The notes beneath the pieces were generated by a model. It made no database searches and was not told where the DNA came from. It was given only the letters and a program-made list of their open reading frames with translations. From assembly GCF_003966265.1 (NCBI RefSeq), contig NZ_RXNV01000003.1, positions 434,001-498,000 on the forward strand: a stretch of 64,000 nt of DNA, written 5' to 3'. Made by a program: the position numbers and the translations under genes. Positions 18,561-27,326 of this stretch are shown in pieces. The DNA is from Shewanella atlantica (GTDB taxonomy: Bacteria > Pseudomonadota > Gammaproteobacteria > Enterobacterales > Shewanellaceae). The number at the start of each line of letters is the position of its first letter. Positions within the stretch are counted from its first letter, which is position 1.

Positions 18561-18585
18561 CAAAACCCTACTGCCAGCAGTAGGG
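18561..18585 (-). terminator. Terminator of the ICMT-GNAT operon
   Basis: On the minus strand, CCCTACTG-CTGG-CAGTAGGG is followed by TTTTG, just after the GNAT stop codon. Confidence 0.85.
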
Positions 18586-18597
18586 AGGTCAACCTAA

Positions 18598-19197
18598 TCA
18601 GCCACCTGAGTCAGAGTACTCATGATTGATTTTCGATGTCAGGCAGTGGTCCCGCCACTGTCCGGCTATCTTCAGATAGGATTTTGCCAGCCCCTCCTCT
18701 TCAAACCCCAGTGATGAGAGTAACTGACCGCTGCGTGTATTGGTTGGAATATAGTTAGCCATAATGCGATGCAGGTTAAGCTCGGTAAACATGTAGCCTA
18801 TCCCAGCCGTTAATATCTCTTTCATTAAGCCTTTGCCTTGATGCTCCCCGGCAATGGAGTAACCTAAGTTGCAGGCCTGAAATGAGCCTTTGATAACATT
18901 GGTAAAATTACAGACAGCAATAATCTCACTGCGGTTCTCGTCGCTACCTGAGCAGGCGTGCTCATCTAATGCAAATGCAACGAAGTGCACCGCACCTCCC
19001 ACCGCAAACAGCTCATTACTCTCAAGTAGCCTCCGCTTTACCTGCGTGGGATTGAAGTATTCAGGCTCCCTTTGTGGTTCCCAAGGGGCTAAGTGAGCGC
19101 TATTTTTCTGGTAATAATCGATTAATAGTTGATATTCATAATACTGCAAAATAGTCAGCATGGTTCGCTTTGTCTTAATTCTTGGAATCGTAAACAT
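18598..19197 (-). CDS. RimJ/RimL-like GNAT N-acetyltransferase
   Basis: 199-aa acetyl-CoA-dependent acetyltransferase. The N-terminal pattern TKRTMLTILQYYEYQLLIDYYQKNSAHLAPWEP closely follows RimJ-type enzymes, which acetylate ribosomal protein N-termini. The acetyl-CoA loop is in GYSIAGEHQGKGLMKEIL (around 128-145), and NLHRIMANYIPTNTRSGQLLSSLGFEEEG is the conserved C-terminal GNAT motif. It follows the methyltransferase gene with a 3-bp gap, so the two share a transcript ending at the hairpin 18561-18585. The exact substrate cannot be fixed from sequence. Confidence 0.87.
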   Translation of the reverse strand: MFTIPRIKTKRTMLTILQYYEYQLLIDYYQKNSAHLAPWEPQREPEYFNPTQVKRRLLESNELFAVGGAVHFVAFALDEHACSGSDENRSEIIAVCNFTNVIKGSFQACNLGYSIAGEHQGKGLMKEILTAGIGYMFTELNLHRIMANYIPTNTRSGQLLSSLGFEEEGLAKSYLKIAGQWRDHCLTSKINHEYSDSGG

Positions 19198-19200
19198 AGA

Positions 19201-19692
19201 TTAAAACCACCTGCGAACCTGTTGCTGGTAACGAATATACTCATCACCGAATTTACGGGTTAAATAGGCCTCTTCAGGCCTGATGGCCACATAATAGACA
19301 CCGATACACGATGGGATCACGCTGGTGATTAGCCAAACATGGCTAAAATAGAGGCCGAGACCGATAGGGATGGTACACAAAGCCAGATAGATGGGGTTTC
19401 TTGAATACTTATAAAGCCCGGTCTTAATAATTGATGAAGTCGGCTGCCAAGGCTCTATTGAGGTCTTTACACGTTTAAACTGTAGCAGCAAAGAGAACAG
19501 TAAAATAAGGCCGCCCATAACCAAGCCCAGACCGATATAGGTTATCACCGGCGCAAAGGTTATCCCGATGGGAAATAACAATTCATTGGCATGAGCCAAT
19601 AACATGAACAAGATAAAAATAACCGGCGGAGGAATTTTAACTCCCGCACCTTTTAGATCTTTCTCCATAAACCTCTCCATATACTTCTCCAT
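19201..19692 (-). CDS. Isoprenylcysteine carboxyl methyltransferase (ICMT)-like membrane protein
   Basis: 163-aa integral membrane methyltransferase-like protein with about four hydrophobic segments. The C-terminal signature is SIIKTGLYKYSRNPIYLALCTIPIGLGLY, then RPEEAYLTRKFGDEYIRYQQQVRRW, typical of the ICMT/PEMT superfamily, which binds S-adenosylmethionine at this RNP-EE site. The substrate in bacteria is usually unknown. The start is ambiguous: ATG 19692 sits only one base from AAGGAG, while the in-frame ATG four codons later has GGAG at 6 nt. Remnants of a marC-like 3' end lie directly upstream. Confidence 0.83.
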   Translation of the reverse strand: MEKYMERFMEKDLKGAGVKIPPPVIFILFMLLAHANELLFPIGITFAPVITYIGLGLVMGGLILLFSLLLQFKRVKTSIEPWQPTSSIIKTGLYKYSRNPIYLALCTIPIGLGLYFSHVWLITSVIPSCIGVYYVAIRPEEAYLTRKFGDEYIRYQQQVRRWF

Positions 19693-19741
19693 GCTCCTTT
19701 TTATCTACCGTCGATTCGCGATGAGCTGGTGTGAACGTTAT

Positions 19742-19903
19742 CCGATAGCAAACGCACCTTTGATGCCCTTTATCATCATCTGGGTTCCGATGATGGTTAA
19801 AATAAGCCCCATCATTGATACTACCCGATAGCAAACGCACCTTTGATGCTCTTTATCATCAGGGTTCCGATGATGGTTAAAATAAGCCCATCATTGATAC
19901 TAC
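19742..19903 (-). pseudogene. Two remnant copies of a marC-type gene 3' end
   Basis: Two near-identical segments starting CCGATAGCAAACGCACC at 19742 and 19825 (period 83), and the real gene end starting at 19904 (offset 79), align over their whole length. On the minus strand each remnant encodes the end of a MarC-like protein: MMGLILTIIGTQMMIKGIKG then AFAIG, against MMGLILAVIGTQMAIEGIKG then AFAIG in the gene. The remnants match each other far better than they match the gene, so they come from a diverged allele or paralogue. No start codon or 5' part is present. Confidence 0.8.
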
Positions 19904-20590
19904 CCGATAGCAAACGCACCTTTGATCCCTTCAATGGCCATCTGGGTTCCTATGACAGCCAAAATCAAGCCCATCATCCGGGTAATGGCGCCCAGCGCCG
20001 CATTACCTAAATAGTTGACAAGCTTACCGCCAAAGATGAAAAACAGGTAGGTCACTATACATAGGGCGCCGAAGGTGCCTATGGTGATCAGCATAGGCGC
20101 CGAAGGTGCCTATGGTGATCAGCATTTCGACTATGCCCCCCGCGGCAGAGAAACTCATCGCGGTGGCTATGGTGCCGGGACCCGCAAGAATGGGCAGCGC
20201 CAGTGGAGATACCGCAATACTCAGTGCAGCTTCCCTCTGAGTATCGTTATTCTTAGCCTTGATCTCCTCAATCTGGGCACTATCCGGGTGATGTACACTG
20301 GAATTATTGCCCTGCAGCATATGAAAGCCGATTAAAAATACCAGAAATCCCCCAGTGATACGAAATGCAGAGAGGGATATACCAAACAGGGTAAAGATAA
20401 ACTGGCCCATCAGAGCGAAGACTGTGATGATAATAAATGCCAACAAGAGTGCCCTGAAGGCGATCGCTTTCGTCGTCTGCTCGTCCTCTTGTGAGGTTAA
20501 TCCCAAAAATATCGGTACATTGGCAATGGGATTCATTATTGCAAAGAACCCCATAAAAACAGTACCTAAATGTAGCCAGAGTCCATCCAT
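19900..20590 (-). pseudogene. MarC/YchE family membrane protein, broken by a 31-bp tandem duplication
   Basis: Integral membrane protein of the MarC family (six predicted helices; function poorly known, once linked to multiple antibiotic resistance). The frame from 20590 is normal (MDGLWLHLGTVFMGFFAIMN) up to VEMLITIGTFGA, then shifts because a 30-nt block at 20065-20094 is repeated at 20096-20125. Removing one 31-bp unit restores a continuous frame of 219 residues ending AFAIG, the usual family length. As it stands, the product would end in an unrelated tail after about 167 residues and lose the last two helices. The lesion is recent, since the copies are identical. Confidence 0.88.
20065..20125. 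repeat. 31-bp-period direct duplication inside the marC family gene
   Basis: The block GGCGCCGAAGGTGCC followed by TATGGTGATCAGCAT occurs twice, one base apart. Its inner GGCGCCGAAGGTGCC is itself nearly palindromic, which may have promoted replication slippage. Confidence 0.92.
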
Positions 20591-20655
20591 CGTTTCGTAC
20601 TTCCTTCAATCATTAATGCCCAATTCTTACCATAAACACAGGCGCTGTCCATAAA

Positions 20656-20684
20656 AAAACCGAGTAATAAACTCGGTTTTCTCA
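20656..20684 (-). terminator. Terminator of the S9 peptidase gene
   Basis: On the minus strand, AAAACCGAG-TTTATTA-CTCGGTTTT continues into a T-run. The A-run on the other side could also serve plus-strand transcripts. Confidence 0.85.
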
Positions 20685-20712
20685 ATTCACTTGGCGATGA
20701 CCCTAAACTGAA

Positions 20713-23550
20713 TCAATCGGCCTTCTTATATTCAGTATACGCCTCGCCCTGAGTTAACCAGGCCGGTGCAGGCTTACCTTTCAGGTAGTGGTCGAAATAC
20801 TGCATCATGCGGATGCTGTAATCGAGTTTATTCGGGTATTTCTTCAAATGATGTGGTTCATCTTGATACTGCAAGAAGACCACATCTTTACCCGCACGAC
20901 GCATGGCAAGGTAAAGCTCAATTCCCTGCTCCCACGGCACCGCATCGTCTTTATCGCCAAACATGATCATCATAGGAGTCTTGATACGCTCGGCATAGAA
21001 GATTGGCGAATTCTCAATATACTTCTGCGGGGCTCTGAACAGGCTCTCACCAATTCGGCTCTGTCCGGTTTCATACTGAAACTGACGGGCTAACCCGCTA
21101 CCGTGGCGGATCCCGCTATAGGCACTGGTCATATTAGAGACCGGTGCCCCGGTTACCGCTGCCTTAAAGATATGAGTCTGGGTAACGGCAAAGGCAGTTT
21201 GATATCCGCCCCAGGAGTGTCCCTGGATCCCGACAGCATCAGGATCGGCGATCCCCATTTCAATTAACTTCTGTACACCGGAAGTCAATGCCTGAACAGA
21301 GGTTGCACCGGGATAACCCACCTCAAAACGAATATCCGGCAGGAAGATGGCGTAACCGTTATCGGCGTACCAGGCAAAGTTAGGTCTATGGTTGAGCTTC
21401 ATCTGAGGAAACGCATGCAGGCGGTCACTCATAAAGCGATAGAAGTAGACCAGTACCGGATAGCGCTTACCCTCTTCATAGTTTGTCGGCTTAATCAACA
21501 CACCATCTAACGGCTGGCCATCACCATTGGTCCAGTGAACCAGCTCGGACTTGCTCCAGTTAAACTTACGCTTCTGAGCATCTAGGTCGGTTTGACGAGT
21601 TGCAGTCTGTGGCGATGAGTACTCTGCGGTATAGAGATCCGGAAACAGATCGAAGCGCTCTTTTGAGAACACCAAGGTATTGGAAGCTTTACTGCGCGCG
21701 AGAGGTTTAATCTTATAATCCCCCTCCATCAAAGTCGTCACACCAGAGACGCCAATTTTTGCCTGATAATAACCGTCACCTTTGGTCTTCTCATTATAGC
21801 CATGCAGCAACACCTGCTGATCGAGAGCAAACACATCAGGGTTATTTTCATCATCGACTAATCCTGTTACCCGATATTGGATCCCCTGCTTACGCCCTTT
21901 CCCCCCTGTTAGCTTGAACGCCTCCAGAGATTCGGTATTCACCTGCCAGATGTCATATTTATCATAAACCAACAGACCGGCATCATTTTCAAGCCAGGGT
22001 CCGAAGCCATATCCCGGGGCATTAGAGGGATAATCATGATCTTCATCGGCAAAGGAGACCTTCAAATCTTTGGTTAGATTATGTCTGCGATCTTGAGATA
22101 TCTGATATAGATATACCTGCCCTTGTTGGTAGTAGGAGACAAATCGCTCTTTAGGCGAGAGGTTTGGCGCTTCATTTGTAGGCTGCTGGGTCAAAAATGG
22201 AATTTTACGCCCCGTATTGAGATCGACTAAGTAATAGTCACGATAAAAACCGGCCCAGGTGATCATCTTACGATAGGGAATATCTGAGCTGGCGATAACG
22301 AATCGTGACTGCTCCTGCAGCTCAATGTCCGGAACCGCTTCATCGGCTAACTGCACAAGATTGTTGCCCTTCAGATGTAATACGGCCAGATAGGTCCGCT
22401 CCTGCTCCTTCTTGTACTGCTTAACCTCGTTGGGCTTTATACGTGCGTCGTCACCGTGCCAGATACGCAGCTCGCGTTGACCTGTGACTAGTTTTTCATT
22501 GAAGAGGTCGGCTTGATTCTCAATCTTTTTGATTTCAAGCTGCTGGCTCACCTGAGGAACCCGTCCAAAGAAGAGTCGGTTACTGTCTTGTGAAAACCTT
22601 AATGTTGAATAACGATTAAGTTTCCACTCATCATTAACGGGCGCAGGCTTAACGTCTCCGGTTGCGATCTCAAGCAGAGATAACTTATATTCACGTCCAT
22701 AGGGTGCGCTTGCAGCGACGCCATGGGTAAAAGCGATATATTGGCCGCTTTCACTGAGTGACACCTCACCAATCTGTTGGTCATTATACTGGCGTATAAT
22801 ATCTTTTTCGTTGCTGTTGAGTTTAATTAATACCAGTTGATGCTTCTTGGCCTTCACATCGTTACTTGCCAACACCAGATGCTTACCGACTTTATCAAAA
22901 TAGAAGCGGGTAACATTTTTAACGCTTTGCTTATAGCCATTCTTGAGTGAAATAAGCTGGAACTCGGTTCCCTTATCGAACTTATCAACCTTTTCCTGCT
23001 TACTTTTCTGCTCTTTTTTCTTGCTGTCAGCGTTTTTATTGGCTTCTTTACTGTCGCCCTCTTTCTCTTCAGCTTCAAACCAAACGGCTAAGTGTGTTCC
23101 GGTTTCATTAAACTCAAACGATTTAACTCTTTCAAAACGTGTTTCTTTTCCGGATTTTGTGTCGAGTAACACCATGCCGGATTTGAGTTTCTTCTTCTCT
23201 TTGGCTGATGCAGTCTCAGAATCCAGTAACGAACTTTTAACAACAAAAGCAACAAAACGGCCGTCTTGGCTCACTTTCGGCTTAGAACCGCCATCGACGA
23301 TAAACTTTTTTGATGAAGTCAGACTTTTAACCAGTCCGTGACTATCTCCCCGATCAGGCGCGACCTCGACGGCTAACATAGTGCCTGAATCAGAAACCAC
23401 AGGCTTCTTCAATGATTCAAAATGCATTATGTCATCAGGGACGATTGAATGAGAGCTGGAGGGGGCTGAAGCATAGGCTCCAGCGGTGAGTAAGCTCGCC
23501 GATACAAGTAGTAAAGATGCTATGGGTAGTGACTTCAAGGTCTTCCTCAT
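20713..23550 (-). CDS. Exported S9 (prolyl oligopeptidase family) serine peptidase
   Basis: 945-aa secreted or periplasmic serine peptidase. A signal peptide ends near residue 28 (AGAYASA). A long beta-propeller-like middle includes a Lys/Glu-rich low-complexity insert around 165-190. The C-terminal alpha/beta hydrolase domain carries the nucleophile in GHSWGG (Ser779), a candidate Asp in FGDKDDAVPWEQG and His in DEPHHLKK. The length is above the roughly 700 aa of classic prolyl oligopeptidase and fits the larger exported S9 group common in Shewanella and Xanthomonas. It is a single gene, divergent from the isocitrate dehydrogenase gene, with a CRP-like site between them. Confidence 0.92.
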   Translation of the reverse strand: MRKTLKSLPIASLLLVSASLLTAGAYASAPSSSHSIVPDDIMHFESLKKPVVSDSGTMLAVEVAPDRGDSHGLVKSLTSSKKFIVDGGSKPKVSQDGRFVAFVVKSSLLDSETASAKEKKKLKSGMVLLDTKSGKETRFERVKSFEFNETGTHLAVWFEAEEKEGDSKEANKNADSKKKEQKSKQEKVDKFDKGTEFQLISLKNGYKQSVKNVTRFYFDKVGKHLVLASNDVKAKKHQLVLIKLNSNEKDIIRQYNDQQIGEVSLSESGQYIAFTHGVAASAPYGREYKLSLLEIATGDVKPAPVNDEWKLNRYSTLRFSQDSNRLFFGRVPQVSQQLEIKKIENQADLFNEKLVTGQRELRIWHGDDARIKPNEVKQYKKEQERTYLAVLHLKGNNLVQLADEAVPDIELQEQSRFVIASSDIPYRKMITWAGFYRDYYLVDLNTGRKIPFLTQQPTNEAPNLSPKERFVSYYQQGQVYLYQISQDRRHNLTKDLKVSFADEDHDYPSNAPGYGFGPWLENDAGLLVYDKYDIWQVNTESLEAFKLTGGKGRKQGIQYRVTGLVDDENNPDVFALDQQVLLHGYNEKTKGDGYYQAKIGVSGVTTLMEGDYKIKPLARSKASNTLVFSKERFDLFPDLYTAEYSSPQTATRQTDLDAQKRKFNWSKSELVHWTNGDGQPLDGVLIKPTNYEEGKRYPVLVYFYRFMSDRLHAFPQMKLNHRPNFAWYADNGYAIFLPDIRFEVGYPGATSVQALTSGVQKLIEMGIADPDAVGIQGHSWGGYQTAFAVTQTHIFKAAVTGAPVSNMTSAYSGIRHGSGLARQFQYETGQSRIGESLFRAPQKYIENSPIFYAERIKTPMMIMFGDKDDAVPWEQGIELYLAMRRAGKDVVFLQYQDEPHHLKKYPNKLDYSIRMMQYFDHYLKGKPAPAWLTQGEAYTEYKKAD

Positions 23551-23673
23551 TTTTCTTATTTTGTTAACGTCAACTTTCCAAGTCTCATTAGACTAAAGTA
23601 GACTTTTTTAACCTTTAACGAACAATCATCGTCATAAGCCTTGTTTATTGCAAGTTCCACTATATAAAAAAAA

Positions 23674-23689
23674 TGTGAGATTGCTCACT
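23674..23689. promoter_or_regulatory. Candidate CRP binding site
   Basis: TGTGA-GATTGC-TCACT matches TGTGA-N6-TCACA at nine of ten conserved bases. It lies between the divergent S9 peptidase and isocitrate dehydrogenase genes, about 125 and 135 bp from their start codons, so it could serve either promoter. Confidence 0.55.
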
Positions 23690-23821
23690 ATTTTCTGTGA
23701 AAATTGTTTAAAAGTGTTTAAAATAAAGCGGTGAACAATAAAAACGAATTCCAAGTCATACTACCGTGTCTTTAGACATGGCCAGACATAGCAGTAACGA
23801 CAAACCGTGGAAGGACTCTCC

Positions 23822-24829
23822 ATGTCAAAAAGAACTATAACCGTGATCCCTGGTGATGGGATTGGACCAAGCATTATCGATGCAGCCATAAAAATTCTTG
23901 ATAAAGCCGGTTGCGATTTTGAATATGAATTTGCCGACGCTGGTTTAGCCGCGCTTGAAAAGCAAGGCGAGCTTTTACCTCAGCGCACCCTCGATATGAT
24001 CGAGAAGAACCGTATCACTTTAAAAGGTCCGTTGACTACGCCGGTTGGTGAGGGCTTTACCTCTATCAACGTATCATTGCGTAAGAAATTTAGCCTATAC
24101 GCGAACGTTCGTCCGGTTCTCTCTTTCAAGGGAACTCAGGCACGATACGATAATATCGATATCATTACCGTTCGTGAAAACACCGAAGGCATGTACTCGG
24201 GCCTGGGCCAGACGTTATCGGAAGATGGCGCAACAGCAGAAGCGACGAGTATCATCACTCGCCAAGGCGCTGAGCAGATCACCACTTTCGCTTATGAACT
24301 TGCTCGTAAAGAGAACCGTAAGAAGGTGACTATCGTTCATAAGGCTAACATCATGAAGTCGACGTCAGGACTGTTCCTGAAAGTCGCCCGTGAAGTCAGC
24401 CAACGTTACCCGGATATCATCACCGAAGAGATGATTGTCGATGCGACGTGTATGAAGCTGGTTATGAACCCTGAAAACTTTGACGTTATGGTAACGACAA
24501 ACCTTTTTGGTGACATCCTTTCTGATCTTTGTGCTGGTTTAGTCGGTGGCCTGGGTATGGCTCCGGGTGCCAACATAGGTAAAGATGCGGCAATTTTTGA
24601 AGCCGTTCATGGTAGTGCGCCCGATATTGCCGGCAAAAACCTGGCAAACCCAACCTCGGTGATTCTGGCCTCGATCCAGATGCTTGAGTATCTGGGTATG
24701 GCTGATAAAGCAGAGAGTATCCGCAACGCCGTTACCGCCGTGATTGCCGAAGGCGACCGTACGACACGCGACCTCGGTGGTACCCATGGCACGACCGATT
24801 TCACACAAGCTGTGATCGAGCGTCTGTAG
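23822..24829 (+). CDS. NAD-dependent isocitrate dehydrogenase
   Basis: TCA-cycle oxidative decarboxylation of isocitrate to 2-oxoglutarate. 335 aa; it begins MSKRTITVIPGDGIGPSI. The substrate motif is SLRKKFSLYANVRP, with TVRENTEGMYSG following; the metal-site segment is NLFGDILSDLCAGLVGGLG, and the cofactor segment near the C-terminus starts EAVHGSAPDIAGK. The length and close similarity to the mitochondrial-type family point to the NAD-linked enzyme rather than the 416-aa NADP enzyme or 3-isopropylmalate dehydrogenase. The start is the ATG at 23822, with AAGGA at 7 nt; a GTG 15 bases upstream was rejected. Confidence 0.9.
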   Translation: MSKRTITVIPGDGIGPSIIDAAIKILDKAGCDFEYEFADAGLAALEKQGELLPQRTLDMIEKNRITLKGPLTTPVGEGFTSINVSLRKKFSLYANVRPVLSFKGTQARYDNIDIITVRENTEGMYSGLGQTLSEDGATAEATSIITRQGAEQITTFAYELARKENRKKVTIVHKANIMKSTSGLFLKVAREVSQRYPDIITEEMIVDATCMKLVMNPENFDVMVTTNLFGDILSDLCAGLVGGLGMAPGANIGKDAAIFEAVHGSAPDIAGKNLANPTSVILASIQMLEYLGMADKAESIRNAVTAVIAEGDRTTRDLGGTHGTTDFTQAVIERL

Positions 24830-24846
24830 GAAAAGGTTATTTGCCC

Positions 24847-24864
24847 CTAGGTTCTAGAACCTAG
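24847..24864. repeat. 18-bp perfect palindrome
   Basis: CTAGGTTCTAGAACCTAG, followed by a further partial copy (AGAACC), lies between the isocitrate dehydrogenase stop and its terminator. No function is evident. Confidence 0.6.
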
Positions 24865-24883
24865 AACCTTACAGCCTATACAA

Positions 24884-24915
24884 AAAAGGCCTCATGTTTA
24901 CACATGAGGCCTTTT
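24884..24915. terminator. Bidirectional terminator between isocitrate dehydrogenase and rlmM
   Basis: AAAAGGCCTCATGT-TTAC-ACATGAGGCCTTTT, a 14-bp stem with A and T runs on both sides, lies between convergent genes. Confidence 0.93.
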
Positions 24916-24951
24916 CTTTACTTATCAGATACGGTTCTATGGTAACTCAGC

Positions 24952-26034
24952 TTACCAAGGTTGGGTGGGATTAAGCCACAGGTGTACAGTCACTTCATCC
25001 CGGTCGTGATAAAGGTGTTTACACTGGATCTCGAAATCCTTTATGTCATTCTCTCTTAAAATCTCCGCCATCGTCTCTAAGATTTGTGAAACCTCAAGGT
25101 AACGGCTCTTCATTGGCAATTTAAGGTTGAATATCGCCTCTTTAAACCAACCATTGATTGCCCAGGCCTCAATCAGCTCAGCCACGCGCGAGGGCTTCTC
25201 GATCATGTCACACACCAGCCAATAGATATTCTTGCGTGGTGGCTCAAAACGGAAACCATCGGCTTGATAGTGCTTAACCTGGCCGGTTTCCATCAAAGAT
25301 TCAGCCATCGGGCCGTTATCCACAGACGCGACAAACATGCCACGACGAACTAACTGATATGTCCAACCACCGGGACAGGCACCAAGATCGACGGCATTCA
25401 TGCCGCTTCTCAACCTCTCTTCCTGAGCCTCTTTCGGAATAAAGTGTATAAAGGCCTCATCTAACTTCAGGGTCGAACGACTCGGCGCATCCGCGGCCAT
25501 TTTCAACCTTGGGATCCCCATGAAGTTAGGTGAACTATTGTTGCTCAGAGAGTAGCCAACATAAGCCGTTCCTGATGCCACGAAACAGACATGGATAATA
25601 GGACGCTTAGGGTTCTCCTTCTCGAGCAGACACCCAGCCTTTTTTAGCTTCTGTCTTAGGGGAACCGTAAACTTACGGCAGAAATTCGACAGTTCTTTAG
25701 CTTCATTGGTATCCGGCGTCTCTACCCTTAGCTCACCCGCCTTATTGACTTCGGCTAAGGCTTCGACAATTGGCGTGACCCGATCATCTTCCGGCAGATT
25801 TTTCAGCAGCGCTTTGGCCGCAAACATCTGTCTGGCGAAGATCAGTGAATCCAACTTGATTTTTTGGGCCAAGACCGCAGCATCACCGGCTTGAAAGCAT
25901 TGAAAAATCACATAAGCATCGTTTTTATTGGTTTTAACAAAACCACCGATATCAAGTTCAGCCGCGCGATGCTGTATCTCAGCGGCACACTCTTTCTCAT
26001 AGCCTGCACGGCAAAACAAAAATAGGTTAATCAT
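24952..26034 (-). CDS. rlmM: 23S rRNA 2'-O-ribose methyltransferase RlmM (C2498)
   Basis: Uses S-adenosylmethionine to methylate the ribose of C2498 in 23S rRNA. It starts [20 protein letters not shown], as in E. coli RlmM. An N-terminal THUMP-type RNA-binding part precedes a C-terminal Rossmann methyltransferase with [15 protein letters not shown] (around residue 220) as the cofactor site. It is 360 aa, the standard length. The gene order gcvA, (hydrolase), DUF423 gene, rlmM on one strand matches the E. coli gcvA-ygdD-rlmM block apart from the inserted hydrolase. Confidence 0.96.
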   Translation of the reverse strand: MINLFLFCRAGYEKECAAEIQHRAAELDIGGFVKTNKNDAYVIFQCFQAGDAAVLAQKIKLDSLIFARQMFAAKALLKNLPEDDRVTPIVEALAEVNKAGELRVETPDTNEAKELSNFCRKFTVPLRQKLKKAGCLLEKENPKRPIIHVCFVASGTAYVGYSLSNNSSPNFMGIPRLKMAADAPSRSTLKLDEAFIHFIPKEAQEERLRSGMNAVDLGACPGGWTYQLVRRGMFVASVDNGPMAESLMETGQVKHYQADGFRFEPPRKNIYWLVCDMIEKPSRVAELIEAWAINGWFKEAIFNLKLPMKSRYLEVSQILETMAEILRENDIKDFEIQCKHLYHDRDEVTVHLWLNPTQPW

Positions 26035-26163
26035 TGGAATTCCTGGAACCAGCCAATAAAAAATGGCGACAATCTATATAATGGCCGCCATTCTACACTG
26101 TATGTGCTGTTATTACGATTTCTAAACAAGCCTGCTTCTATGGTTTAAACCACGGGCTTGCTC

Positions 26164-26221
26164 AATCGTTTAGTTATACCACCCGGCTAACGTTCATACG
26201 GCCATTGCCGTAGCTATAATT
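26164..26221 (-). pseudogene. Diverged extra copy of the DUF423 gene 3' end
   Basis: AATCGTTTAGTTATACCACCCGG at 26164 onward aligns with AATCGTTTAACTCTACCACCCGG at 26272, the last codons of the DUF423 gene, and similarity continues through ACGGCCA and GCTATAA. The copy contains in-frame stops and no 5' part. Between it and rlmM lies a palindrome, TGGTTTAAACCA (26141-26152), within a longer hairpin. Confidence 0.65.
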
Positions 26222-26269
26222 AAAAGCAGCTAAGTTTAAAAATCAGCTGAGTTTACAAATCATTTAGGC

Positions 26270-26659
26270 TTAATCGTTTAACTCTACCACCCGGTTTCGC
26301 CACACGGCCAAGGCTATAAATAACCAGCCTAGTAGGAAACAGCCGCCTCCTAAAGGTGTGATAGGGCCGGTCCATTTGCTTCCTAACAGGGCGTAGAGAT
26401 AAAGGGATCCCGAAAATAGCCCTATACCCGCAATAAACAGGTAACCGGCCCAATCGATCAACCTGGATCTTAACCAATGACCGGAGAAGGCCACGACTAT
26501 CAGCGCAAACGTATGATAAAACTGATACTCGACACCTAAGTTAAAGATGCCAACCATCTCCGGGGTCGTGACGTTTTTTAACCCATGTGCACCAAATGCA
26601 CCTAAAGCAACCGCCATAAAACCACTCAGCGCCGCTAGCAATAGAAACCCTTTACGCAT
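26270..26659 (-). CDS. DUF423 family inner-membrane protein (YgdD-like)
   Basis: 129 aa with four hydrophobic segments. The N-terminal MRKGFLLLAALSGFMAVALGAFGAHGLKN is the DUF423 signature, and the middle has LGVEYQFYHTFALI. The homologue in E. coli is ygdD, also between gcvA and rlmM. Function is unknown; this is a conserved small membrane protein. Its ATG overlaps the end of the hydrolase gene by 8 nt, so translation is probably coupled. A diverged copy of its 3' end lies downstream. Confidence 0.9.
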   Translation of the reverse strand: MRKGFLLLAALSGFMAVALGAFGAHGLKNVTTPEMVGIFNLGVEYQFYHTFALIVVAFSGHWLRSRLIDWAGYLFIAGIGLFSGSLYLYALLGSKWTGPITPLGGGCFLLGWLFIALAVWRNRVVELND

Positions 26660-27326
26660 CTAACCCCCGAATAAAATCAGTACAATGTGTGATCGCAGTG
26701 GCTAGGTTAGCTTCTTGCGTCGTACCTGACGACTTCCTTGGTGCAAAACTATGATCGCCATCCGCTAACCAATGCAAGCTCACCCTGCTCATCACTGGCC
26801 AGGTATCGACTAATCCTTTGCCGCCGAACTTATCTCTCTCACCTTGAATCACGCAGATAGGTGCCTTGCAGTTCTCGATGGGCTCCAGCCTTGGCTCCCC
26901 TCCCTTCAGTGGAATAAAAGGGTAACCGAGACAGACCACACCATCGACAATGGTGTCCCCGGCCACAATGGCTCCCATGCGTCCGCCCATGGATTTGCCC
27001 ATTAGAATTATTCGTTTGGGGGAGTACTCAGCCTTAATCGCCTCGATATGCAGGTTGAAGTCTTTAATCAATTTAGGTGCTCGGTCGGGTGGTCGACGCT
27101 TACCATCAATGGCATTGGCACGCATATAGGGAAAATTAAAACGTATCACCCCAAAACCAGCATCGGACAACCCCTTTGCCATCTCAACCATAAATTCAGA
27201 TTGCATATTTGCCCCGGCTCCGTGAGTAAATATGACGATGGTTCCACTCAAGTCGCCCTCGGTTACACACTCACTCTGAAGCAATTCCTGTGCTTCCAGA
27301 GACTCTTTAACCAGGAAGTAGCTCAC
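26652..27326 (-). CDS. Alpha/beta hydrolase, dienelactone-hydrolase-like (COG3571/KANL3-Tex30 type)
   Basis: 224 aa from a GTG at 27326, which sits 7 nt from GAGGAG; a TTG at 27344 also opens the frame but lacks a ribosome site. The oxyanion-hole segment is IFTHGAGANMQSEFM, the nucleophile elbow GKSMGGRMG (Ser near residue 110), and the catalytic His is in ADGDHSFAPR near the end, with Asp likely in QGERDKFGG. No signal peptide, so cytoplasmic. Its start overlaps the 3' end of gcvA by 20 nt and its end overlaps the DUF423 gene, forming one transcript with rlmM. The substrate is unknown. Confidence 0.87.
   Translation of the reverse strand: MSYFLVKESLEAQELLQSECVTEGDLSGTIVIFTHGAGANMQSEFMVEMAKGLSDAGFGVIRFNFPYMRANAIDGKRRPPDRAPKLIKDFNLHIEAIKAEYSPKRIILMGKSMGGRMGAIVAGDTIVDGVVCLGYPFIPLKGGEPRLEPIENCKAPICVIQGERDKFGGKGLVDTWPVMSRVSLHWLADGDHSFAPRKSSGTTQEANLATAITHCTDFIRGLDA

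Noticed and set aside
20304..20609. Second minus-strand frame inside the marC family gene
   Set aside because: Alternate frame of the gene with no family pattern.
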